The translations under genes and the position numbers were made by a program. A stretch of DNA of 64,000 nt from positions 223,126,399 to 223,190,398 of the forward strand of contig OY986435.1 in assembly GCA_963920525.1 (NCBI GenBank), in the 5' to 3' direction. Within the stretch, counting starts at the first letter, position 1. Each line of letters begins with the position of its first letter. Of this stretch, positions 34,501 to 46,500 are shown one piece after another. This stretch comes from Dichetophora obliterata. Taxonomy: Eukaryota > Arthropoda > Insecta > Diptera > Sciomyzidae. The notes under the pieces were generated by a model. The model was not told the origin of the DNA. It saw nothing but the letters and a program-made list of their open reading frames with translations, and searched no databases.

Positions 34501-37500
34501 CGGGAATTGTGTATTCGTAGTGTTGGCAATGTGCGCGTTCGCAGTAGCGTACATTGCCTTACAATACATATTCAACGCGTTGTGGTGGCATGGGCTATGG
34601 GCCCTGCTGCCTTAAAGTATTTAGTCAGTTCAGAAAATAGTGTCTTGGCAATCAGTTCGCCATACGCGAGAGTAAGTTGTAAATAAATTTGTAAATAAAC
34701 TAGAACTCCTAAAAATCCGCCTTTTACTTAACTAAATTGGTGACCCCGAGAACGCGTAAAGTCGAGTGTTAAAGTAAAGTGCGCGAGGATTTAAAGACTT
34801 TAAAATTTTAAAAAAAAAAAAAAAACTTAAAGTAAATAATAATATGGAAAATAAAGAGCGGGCAAGTGAGGAGCCGGTCAACGAGGCCGTAGTCCAAGCC
34901 CCACCGGTAGATAGTGAAACCGCCGCGGCGGCGGAGCCTGGCGCAGCGGCACAACTAACGTGCGCGGGTGAATTAAGCCGAGTGCAGTCTGTCCAGGTGA
35001 CACAATTCTGGGCAGACGAACCAGACCTATGGTTCTTACAATTGGAAGCCTTGTTCGCGAAGCAGGGCACAAAAAGTGACGCACAGAAATTTTATACAGT
35101 GGTGGGCGCGTTGCCCAAGCAAGTGCTAAAGCAAGTTAGCGCCGTCGTGCGCAACCCTCCATCATCGGAGCGGTATGAAGCCCTACGTGGTAGGCTATTA
35201 GACATTTTCGCGGACAGCCCTCAAGAGAAGCTGCGGCGCCTAATGGAAGATATGGAGCTGGGGGACCGCCGCCCCTCACAGCTCTTGAATGAAATGAAGG
35301 ACATGGGCGGCGTTCAAGTAAATGAGGCCATGCTGCAGAATTTGTGGTTAGCCCGCCTGCCCAACGACGTCCAGGCCATTCTACAAGTGGTCGATTTACA
35401 ACTAGCACAGCAGGCGGTCCAGGCAGACAAAATAATGGAATCGGGCAAGTATCGCCCGAAGCATGTAGCAGTAACTACTGCACCCCCAGCTGACACCTGC
35501 CTTGAGAGAAGGTTGCACAGGTTGGAGGACGCTCTGTACGAGCGTAATAACCCACGGCCTCGAAGCACGCATAGCCGCTCGCAAGCACGCTGGGATATAC
35601 AACCAGCGGGCATTGAACCAGAGGTCGACCGCGACTTTATACCTCCAAGGTGCAGGACTAACTCCGCTCCCAGGCAACAGCAGCCCAAAAGTGGACCCAG
35701 CAAGAGCACACTGCAGCGGCGTTTGCGGCGTCAACGGGCGGCCTTACGAGACGAGAACTTTGTAGCGGGATACTTCTGGTATCACCAGCAATGGGGGAAT
35801 AGCGCGGCCAAATGCGTAGCCCCTTGCACTTGGAACAAACCGGCAAAAAACTAAGTTCGAAACCACCCACCAAAGGCGACACGGGTGGCAATAGCGAAAT
35901 ATGTCGTCTGTACGTAGAAGATGTCAGAACCAGCAGGAAATTCTTAATCGACACTGGGGCAGACGTGTCAGTGATACCACCCAGCAGGAAAGAACGATTT
36001 GGCGAGCCTTATTTTTGCAGACTGTATGCGGCGAACGGAACGAGCATCGAGACCTACGGTGAGAAGGAAGTTGCCCTCAGCCTGGGACTTAAACGGGAGT
36101 TCATTTGGAAGTTCGTCATCGCCAACGTCAAAACACCCATTATTGGAGCCGATTTCCTGAGACATCACGGCTTGCTGGTTGACATGAAAAATAGCAAATT
36201 GGTTGATCGAGAGACCGGAGGTAAATGCAATGGTTTGGCAGCAGAAACGGGTAAGACAAAAATTTATTCTTACAATTTTCGCAACCCTTTCGAAAAAATT
36301 CTGTCCGAGTTTGCCGATATTACCACCCTTAGTCCGATTAAACAGGCCTCAAAATCAGGTGTTACTCATCATATTATCACGGATGGGCCGCCTACACACG
36401 CGAGGCCCAGACGTTTGGCTCCTGATAAATTAACAGCGGCAAGAAAAGAATTCAATTTCCTACTTGAGAGCAATATCTGCGAGCCATCAGATAGCAATTG
36501 GTCGAGCCCGCTGCATATGGTTAGAAAAGCGGACGGGACCTGGAGACCATGTGGGGACTATAGGGCACTGAACGAAAAAACGGTGCCAGACCGTTACCCC
36601 ATACCCCATGTGCAAGATTTTACACACATATTGCATGGGAAAAAGATATTTTCAACGCTTGATTTGCAGCGTGCATATCACCAAATACCAATTGAGCCTG
36701 CAGATATTCCAAAGACGGCAATAACGACGCCATTTGGATTGTTTCAATTTAAATATATGACCTTCGGGTTGAGGAACGCAGCCCAAACCTTTCAGAGGCA
36801 CATAAATAAAATATTGGCTGCTGAGGCTCATTATGCATTTGTCTACATTGATGACATATGCATTGCGTCGCCAGATGAAAAGCAGCATGAAAAGGATCTA
36901 CGAAGAATTCTCCAGCTGCTGCGCGAGAACGGGCTAGCTATTAATTTAGCTAAATGTACCCTGGGAAAGCCAGAAGTCAAGTTCCTAGGACACACGGTCA
37001 ATGAGGAGTGTATTCGCCCCCATCACGAAAAGGTTCAAGCCATTTCTAATTTCCCGAAACCAAAGACAGCCCGAGACATGAAGCAGTTTCTGGGAATGGT
37101 GAACTTTTACCGGCGATTCGTCCGAAATGCGGTAGCAACTCAATCGCTGCTCCAGGCGTTAGTAGTCGGGAATAAAAAGAACGACAAAACGCCTTTAGTC
37201 TGGAACCAAGAGGCAGACCAGGCGTTTGAAAATTGCAAGAGTGATCTGGCCAATTCGGCGTTGCTGTATCATCCAAAGCCAAATGCCAAACTATATCTCA
37301 GCGTAGACGCCTCGGATTTTGCAGTAGGGGCAGTCCTAAACCAAGAGGTTGGTAGCCACATGCAGCCGTTAGGATATTACTCAAAGAAATTGATGGCTGC
37401 GCAGATTAAGTATAGCACCTACGACCGAGAATTACTTGCAATTTATCAGGCGGTGAGATTCTTCAAACACATGATCGAAGGTCGCGAATTTGTAATTTTT

Positions 37501-40500
37501 ACAGACCATAAGCCACTTACGTTTGCATTTAAGCAAAGTTTGGAAAAGGCATCACCGCGGCAAGCGCGCCATTTGGATTATATTGGTCAATTCTGTACCG
37601 ATATCAGACATTTACCGGGGGCAGACAACACTGTGGCGGATACTTTGTCCAGAATTCAACAGGTAGCCCATGTGAAGACCCCGATCGACTTCGATAGCAT
37701 GGCGAAGGAGCAACGCATGGACTCGGAAATAAATGACCTAGTTAGCAAAAAGGTCCAAACGTCTCTGACGCTCAAAGAGCTTAGCTTACCAGACTGCTCT
37801 TCAACCATATGGTGCGACACAGAGCATGGCCGAATACGCCCTTTGGTTCCTCGCAAGTTTCGAGAGAGTGTCATAGAGAAACTGCACGGCATAGCGCACC
37901 CAGGAGTGAGTGCGTCAACGAAGCTGGTGCAGCAGAGGTTCGTCTGGCCAAATATGAGGAGAGACGTGCACAACTTTGTAAAAGGTTGTTTGGCATGCCA
38001 ACGATCCAAGGTACACAAACACAACAAATCGCCGCTAGCGTTTTATAATAAACCAAGTGAGCGGTTTGAGCACATTAATATCGATTTAGTGGGACCACTG
38101 CCTATTTCAAGGGAAAATCGTTATTGTCTCACCATCATCGATAGATTTACGAGATGGCCTGAGGCGATCCCATTACAGGACATGACTGCCGAAACGGTCG
38201 CGCGCAATTTAATATCCGGATGGATAGCGCGTTTTGGAGTTCCACTACGCATCACAACAGACCTAGGTCGGCAATTCGAGTCGGATATTTTCCGCCAACT
38301 AAACCGCATGTTGGGTATCGAACACTTCCGTACTACCCCGTATCACCCGCAGGCGAATGGGATTATAGAAAGATGGCACCGCACGCTAAAAGCAGCCATA
38401 ATGTGCCACGAAAGCGATGACTGGAGCGGCTTTTTACCAATAATCTTATTGGGTCTTAGGTCATCAGTTAAAGAAGACCTGGCATCATCGCCGGCTGAGA
38501 TGGTCTATGGGACCCCACTAAAACTGCCTGGCGAATTTATGACCCCGACACCGTCAAGAACCAATGAAACGGAATTCGTGAAGGACCTGAGGCGCATGAT
38601 GCGCACAATTATGCCATCGCAGACTAGCCATCACGATAAACCAAGGTTGTTCATGCAGAAGGGCATGGACACGTGCTCACACGTTTTTGTGAGAATCGAC
38701 AAGGTGCAACGCCCACTACAGTCACGGTACGACGGACCATTCAAAGTTCTGGAGAGGTTCGAGAAGTACTTCGTGGTTGACCAAAATGGCAGAAAAGCAA
38801 AAATTTCTGTTGATCGATTAAAGCCAGCCTATACAGCAGAGAAGGTCGAGACTTTTTCCGACCCGCCGTTGGACAACGTAGGACAATCCACAATTACCAA
38901 CCATGCAGCAGAGAAGGTCGTGACTTTTTCCGACCCGCCGTTGGACAACGTGGGCTGCCAACAGAATAGAACCGGCAAAACCAAAAAGGTCGTGACTTTT
39001 TCCGACCCACCGTTGGACACCGCTGGACTGCGAAGCAGGCGAGTGGGGCGTCCAAGAAAACATAGTACATCACCCGACCCACCGTGTGCACTCAAACGTC
39101 CATCCCAGCCTAAGAAGAACGCCGTGACATTATCCGGCGCGCCGGGGGACTCCGCGGGAGGCTTTTTCAAAGCTGTAGAGAGACGCAAATCATCGCCGGT
39201 CGTAACCAGAAGCGGTAGGCAGGTGCGCCGTCCAGCCCGGTTATACTAAGTATTTGGTAGTTGTCTCGCATTTAAAATGCTAGGGGGGGAGTATTGTGGC
39301 GTGACCGTCTGTCACCCCATCCCCCTTAAGAATTAGAATAAATATAGAAGTGGGTCAGAGGAGTTTAATGCTCCTCGCTTATTTGGCGACACTTTGTTGC
39401 AACCCACTCAAATAAACAGCACTTTAATTTCAAGTGCCTTGGCTTTACGATTAACGCTTAGCCAAACACATTCCTCAGCTGGCGACGTTGTTATCGCTGG
39501 GAATAACACAGCGGTAACCTGAGCCGCCGCTGACCAGAGTCATAGCTGGCGCGCCAAGCTAGCAAAGCTTGGCCTCAAGTGACGATTCGTCACTAAGCGA
39601 TTAAATGCTTATCTTCAATAGCTGGCAGCTTGTGTGTTGTTTTAAGCTGCAACAACAAGCGTGTCGTATAACTTGAGCGTTGGTTGCCTGGGCGCTGGCT
39701 TAGCTACCCAGCTCACAGGCAAGCGCGCGTTTGTGTGGGTAAATATAATACACCCCGCAACCGCTCTGTCGCTCCGTCATTAGCGCTGATGACGAAGCGA
39801 CATAGTATAAATGCCAGTGACTCTGGTGATATATAAAAAAACGTTAGAATGCATATCGGGAATTGTGTATTCGTAGTGTTGGCAATGTGCGCGTTCGCAG
39901 TAGCGTACATTGCCTTACAATACATATTCAACGCGTTGTGGTGGCATGGGCTATGGGCCCTGCTGCCTTAAAGTATTTAGTCAGTTCAGAAAATAGTGTC
40001 TTGGCAATCAGTTCGCCATACGCGAGAGTAAGTTGTAAATAAATTTGTAAATAAACTAGAACTCCTAAAAATCCGCCTTTTACTTAACTAAAAATGTTTA
40101 TTAATTTTACAATAAGAAAAAACTGCAAATCTTGTTTCTATCAAAAATTTAAAAATGCAAAAGATTTAAATCAAAACATGCATGTTTGTTCGTAATATAT
40201 AAATCTGAATAAAAAATTTGCATCATTTTGATGCAAACGACGGATGCGGTTAATACAATTTTTTATTTGTTTTACTTAAAAAATGTCTTATAGGGCATTC
40301 TTTACTGAAAACAAGTCTGACCTCACAGAATGCAGAATTTTTTAGATTCTGACCTGAATTTACAGAGTGTTGACTTCTTTTGTACTGAGAAAAGAACGGA
40401 AAAAATGCAACATTTTTTTTGATTTGATATTGGCTGCAATGTTGTTTTGAATTCCGATTTATTTACGATTGAGGTTATGTATAGTGCGGTACTGCATGGA

Positions 40501-43500
40501 ATTTTTAAGAAATACTCATCGAGCTGTTAAATTTTATTAAAAGTAACCACTTTATTTAATCAAAATTGTTTTGGATTCAATTTAAAAACATTTTCAAAAT
40601 TGGAACATTTTGCTTCTCACAATTGTCATAGCATATAATCCCAGCAGCGGATTTGCCAGTGGCTACCATAGAACTAATACAGAATAAATTACCAGGTAAG
40701 GAAGCATTACTTTTTTCAAAAAGTAATGCGTCTGCATATAGCAGAAGTAATTAACTCATACCTCATTACCTGTAATGTAGCATACAAGGAAAAGTAATGC
40801 AGTGATTTTGCAAATATCCGTATAACTTAATACAAGTACATAGTATGTTACTCCATAACTTCTAGGTTTTGCTGAAGGGAGGCGATCACTTACCTCCTGT
40901 CTCATTCAATGTTAAGGCCTTTTATGCATAATGTAAGGCCTTTTATGCATAGTAAGGTAATATAGTCGGAAGTAGTGGTCATTACAAGGTAATTGATGCT
41001 TCATATATTCGTAATATATTCCATCCGCTACTGGGATATTACTGTCAAAATTATTTTTTTGTTGTTGTTTTTATGTTGGTATTACTAGAGAGCAGAATGT
41101 AATTTTACAGGTCAGAAAATTCTGCATTTGTTATACTTTTACGGTCAGAATTTTCGAGAAAAGAGCACGATTAATTTTGAGGTCAACATTTTTTTTTTAG
41201 AAAAGAACGGAAAAAATGCAGAACTCTTGAAGAGTTCAGAAAAAATGTAGAATTTTTTCCAGAAAAGAATGCGCTATTATACATATGTTAGCCCATTTCG
41301 CTACTCTTTCTTATATTTCTAGCCACTTTAAATAAATCTTGTATTTTTACCTTCATTTTATTACAAAGTCCTGAATAAATTTTTATATTAGTTTTTATGT
41401 ATTAATGTCATATATAAAAAGATCTACATATCCATGAAAATATTAAAAAATTAACTGTTTTTTAATAAATATGTGTCATATATTCATTTTACATGTTAAA
41501 AAAATTGTTTTTTTTATTTAAATGAAAAAACAAAAAATTTTCCCCCCAAAAAAAAATTCATGCCTGCCCCTCTGTCTTCTTGGTCTGGCTACAGGCCTGT
41601 GTCCAACCGTTCAAGTCGATTAACAGTTATTTTCGGCTGCACATGACATGATCGCATGTGCTGCCACCTGGCACAACTTTGTTTTGGTATAATACACATC
41701 TTATCAAAAGGGTTTCGCATTCGATAAATACTTTGCCACATTTTACTAAAAAATTCTAATGTCATTGCAATGTATTTGTTTTTTTTTTGTCCATCACTGT
41801 ATGTATGGTTCATGGAGTGAAAACACCTTATAAAAAATCTCTGTAGGCCAAAGTTCCCCAATTTTTATTTATTTTAATGCAGAAAAGATCAATTATAATT
41901 TATAACAAAGAATCTCACATAGTTTAAGGGAGCCAGCACACAAGAAGAGTAGTTTTGTCACAGAAAAATTTTTATACAGAAAATACATAATATTTTCTAT
42001 CTAGAAAAAAAATTCCCTTTTTTACCCTATTTATGACAATCAGATCTATGATACAAATTTGAAAGTTTGAGCAAAAAATGCTCTTGCGTAATTATAATCT
42101 ATATGTAAATAATAGGCTAGGTCGGTCTCCATACAAAACAAATAAGGGTTTGATAAGCGCGCCCTGAAATATTCCCTGGCTCATTGTAGTTAGTACCCGC
42201 CAAGAAAGAATTTCGCAATGTGTTGACCCTTAGGCTAGCTGATTTTTTTTTTTTTTTTTTTTTTTTGTTAAAGTGCCATTTTTGGGCAAAAACCAGTTTT
42301 TGAATGGGCAAGTTTTTAAGTGAATTGTCAAAAACTTAAAAAAATAAAGCTCCAAAAATTATTACAAGTATCAAAATAAGTATCATTAAAAGTTTTGTAA
42401 ATTTTGATTATTTTGTTTATTTTGGTTCAAATGACTGCCATGTTAACGGAGATATTCCGATTTTGATGAGATTTAATTTTTTGGAAATGTATTCAGATGA
42501 ACGAACTACTAAAACCAAATAAAAAATAAAAAAATTACGGTACCAATTGAACCCTTGAATGAAGACCAGTAGCGTAACTATATTTTGTACGCCCGCCCGC
42601 AGTTTTCAAAACACGCCCTGCTATTTACTTTTAGAGTAAAACTATGTTATTGATAAAAATATGTTAGGTTACTAGAAGCGTAGGAGAAAACAAGAGAACT
42701 CTTGACAAAAAAACAGAGAACAGGAAGAGACTTTTTTAATTCAATATTCATTATTAAAGAGGATAAAAATATGCACGATAAAACTTGATTTATGCGCATT
42801 AAAAGCACGAAAAATCGAAAATATGCTCGATGAATTTAAAAATATGCTCGATAAAAATACTTTAAGAGAAAAATAAAACAAAATTGTACATATGTTGGAA
42901 CGGAATATATATTTCCAATCTTATAAATGTTTGGAATAAAACCTGTTTTTTAAATAAACGTAAATAAATATTTTTTATTAATTTTTTTACCCATTATTAT
43001 TTACTGTAATGATTCAAACTTTTAATACAATGAACAATTCATGAGGAAAAAAAAATGTTGTAAATTTCCTACAGGGAGTTGAAGTTAGCGAGTTTTAAAA
43101 CGCTTCTCGTCTCCAGCATTTACAAAGCGTCTGAAAGTAAAAAATCAAAATGCATTCTTGAGTTAAGGGTTCTAGTTGAGCACTCAACCTCCGCAAATAA
43201 AAAAGGGTTCTAGTTGAGCACTCAACCTCCGCAAATAAAAATAATAAAAAAATAGCATGCGTTGAAAAAAACCTCCCTTTTTCCAAAACTTTCAGCCACA
43301 CAAAAAAAAATAAAAGTTTTTTGGCTTTTTATAGATCTAGTGCTTAACAGAGTCTATAAGAATCACAATAAATCTAGATTCATCGAAATCGATCAAGTAG
43401 AACTCCAGATATCTTAGAAGCCTATTCAAAAAACCTTGTTTCGAGAAAAAAGCGATTTAAGATTTAAAGGTTCTTGAATATCACGCGACATACGAATAAA

Positions 43501-46500
43501 ATATATACATATATGTTATAACTTTTTTTCTATTTGATCTTTTTTTCTAAAATTTTGTATACGTATTCTGAAGTCCGTAAAAACTTAAAAATAATATTCA
43601 TTTATACTGAGCAACTTCGTTTTGAGTCTTTTTGTTACTATTAAATTAACTTTTTAAAAAACATTATAAAATGCAGTTAAACATTTTTCAAATTTTGGAA
43701 TGACAATAAACTACTAAGTGTTGCTTTTTCTACGTTTTTCAGTTAAAAGCGATGAATATGCAGAGAAACTACGTTCAACATCGCAAGATGTTGCCTGGCA
43801 ATATCTTAGGTTTGATAATTTTTCGGGCAAAAGTTTACTCTCATACTCACTAAAAACTTGTTTGTTTTTAAACAAAATCTTTTCGAAGACTTTTTTGTCC
43901 TTAAATCCTACATTACGATGCAATATGCAAATGCATATTTTTTCCCCGTCTAGTCATCATTTATTACAACAGTTATATATTAAAAATATCTTATTTTATA
44001 AATAAATTTCTATTTTATTTTAATAGAATTTGTTAAAAAAACAGCAATAACGTAAAAAATACTTTTTATAATATCAAATGTAATACAATTTATAATAAAT
44101 TAAAGTGTTTTCTAAATGACTAAAGTAAAACAGAAATACAACAACAAATGTGACAATATGAAATTGAGGAAAAAATGAGAAATTGACGCTTCAAAATCTC
44201 ATCGCCCCGATGGTGCATTGCGTTAGCGCGCGCTTGCACGGGCAATCACAAAGATTTCTGATGACGCGTTTAGCAGCGCAGAAATTGTACAATAAAATCA
44301 AATGCTAGTGATTTTTTTCCTTTCATATTGAAAAAACTTTGTTGTTGTTGTTGTTGTTTCTTTGGAAAAATTCGTTAGAACAATTAATTGTTCTAACTTT
44401 GACCTTAAGCTCAATAAACGATTTTAAACTATCAAACAACTAGAATTTGTATTTAAAATCAAGTATGATTTAAACTATCAAACATTTAGAATTTGTATTT
44501 AAATCATATAAAGTCAACATAATTTATAATAAATATTATAAGATTTTATCACAAATTAAGTAAAAAGAAAACATATATTAATTATATAAAAATGTTAAAC
44601 AAACTTAAAGTTTGAAAAATGAGATCAATAATTTTCTTATTGGTGAAATGATAATTTTAAGATGTTAAGTTTAAGATACTATTACAGTGTATAGCTTTAA
44701 AAAAACACACTTTTTATTAATTTTTTTACCCATTATTATTTACTTTAATGATTCAAATTTTTAATATAATGAACAATTCATGAGGAAATAAAAAAATGTT
44801 GTAAATTTCCTACAGGGAGTTGAAGTTAGCGAGTTTTAAAACGCTTCTCGTCTCCAGCATTTACAAAGGGTCTGAAAGTAAAAAATCAAAACGCATTTTT
44901 GAGTTAAGGGTTTTAGTTGAGCACTCAACCTCCGCAAATAAAAAAAAAAAATAGCATGTGTTGAAAAAAAAATGTACAAAAAACTCCCTTTTTTTCAAAA
45001 CTTTCAGCCACACAAAAAAAAATAAAAGTTTTTTGGCTTTTTATAGATCTAGTGCTTAACAGAGTCTATAAGAATCACAATAAATCTAGATTCATCGAAA
45101 TCGATCAAGTAGAACTCCAGATATCTTAGAAGCCGATTCGAAAAACCTTGTTTCGAGAAAAAAGCGATTTAAGATTTAAAGGTTCTTGAATATCACGCGA
45201 CATACGAATATAATATATACATATATGTTATAACTTTTTTTCTATTTGATCTTTTTTTTCTACAATTTTGTATACGTATTCTGAAGTCCTTACAGAACCA
45301 TATTCTAACGAAAAACAAAAATTGATTTTTAGTTTTTTACACACTGTAATAGTACCTTAAATGTTTTGTATTTGACTTTACCTGTAAACTAAGAAATTTA
45401 ACTAAACTCCCAAAATATGACCAACTGAATGATTAAAATAACATCAGTAGCTGACTTGCTGAAAATATGAAAGCTAAAGGGTAAATCGACTTCGACCATA
45501 ATCGAGTTTTGCCAAACAAAGGTGACTTTTGCTCAAAAAAATCGGCTTTTTCACGTCGATTATTGCACCCGGAGAAATCGTCTGTACGGGACTTAAATTT
45601 TATTAAAGCACATATTATTAAATTATTTTTTCATTTATTGTTGTTAATTTTAAACAATAATAATTTGCGAAGGAAATAAATATTTTGGTATATCTTAATT
45701 TTTTTGGAAACAATGTCGCACAGTGTAATGCCCCAATTCTTGGTCAAAAAGAGAAGGAGTGATCGTAGAGCTATGAGAATTGGCACGAATATCTTTTTTG
45801 GCCAAATTAAGAAATGGTGAAAAAGTTATACAAATCCGCCCTCTGCCACACCACCTCCCATCTAAACGAAACCCATTTTTGCCTAAAACTTCATTAAGTC
45901 TTGTTTCAAAACAGCGAAATTTGCTACATCAATTTCTTTTGTGATTATAGATAAATGGAAAATTTCATGGGCCAATGCCACTCCCATTAATCATATATTA
46001 GTAACTCAGCCTTGAAAAATACTACCAACACAAGTTAACTAAGTTTTTGTTTAAATTTGTAAGCTTTTTTGATTACAGCAAGGACATTTTAAAAATTGAG
46101 TTGTTTTGTGTTTGTGTAAGTCGAAGTTTTGAAAAGTAATCAACTGCCATACATCAAATAAATCTCACATTTTAACTATACAGGTCACTATAAGAAAAAT
46201 GTATATTTTCCGTTTTAGTAAGTATTAGCAAGAAATTTTTTTGGATTTGGTGTAATGCAGTTCTCATAATTTTTTCATGAAAAACGATAGTCAATCTTTC
46301 TCAAAATTATTTTTTAAACATTTTTAAAAATTGAATGTTTAAAAATTTGTATCCCGCTTTTAGTGCTTACTTTTATGATAAGATTCAAACCATATATTAA
46401 AAATGTAAGCGAAAACAGTAATTTGCCAGACATAAAAAATTTAAACTTAATTTTGATATGCAAAAAAACTATAATAAATAAAATGTGAATAGCAAGAAAA

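Larger units (their letters stand above)
33939..40092 (+). mobile_element. Ty3/gypsy LTR retrotransposon, CsRn1-like
   Basis: This is a complete element: two 798-bp LTRs that look identical where compared, gag and pol open, and a perfect 4-bp target duplication AATG (33935-33938, 40093-40096). The primer-binding site TGGTGACCCCGA matches the 3' end of tRNA-Trp including CCA. Use of tRNA-Trp and a CHCC-type gag motif are known traits of the CsRn1 clade of Ty3/gypsy elements. There is no envelope gene. The identical LTRs point to a recent insertion. Confidence 0.93.
31911..41599. mobile_element. hAT-like element, 9.7 kb with nested insertions
   Basis: The ends CAGGCCTGTAGCCAG and its exact inverse CTGGCTACAGGCCTG are each flanked by the 8-bp direct repeat TGTCCAAC (31903-31910 and 41600-41607). 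An 8-bp duplication and CAG...CTG ends are hAT hallmarks. Inside are the Tc1-like element (32083-33719) and the Ty3/gypsy retrotransposon (33939-40092). Without them about 1.9 kb remains, with no recognisable hAT transposase, so the element was probably non-autonomous. Confidence 0.85.

Noticed and set aside
34357..34575. Antisense 72-residue frame in both LTRs
   Set aside because: Identical in both copies only because the LTRs are identical. No start context or motif.
35136..35734. Minus-strand open frames over gag
   Set aside because: Shadows of gag, caused by its GC-rich codons. No independent signal.
36301..39249. Possible endogenous retrovirus with envelope gene
   Set aside because: After pol the sequence goes straight to the polypurine tract and LTR; there is no envelope frame, so it is an LTR retrotransposon.
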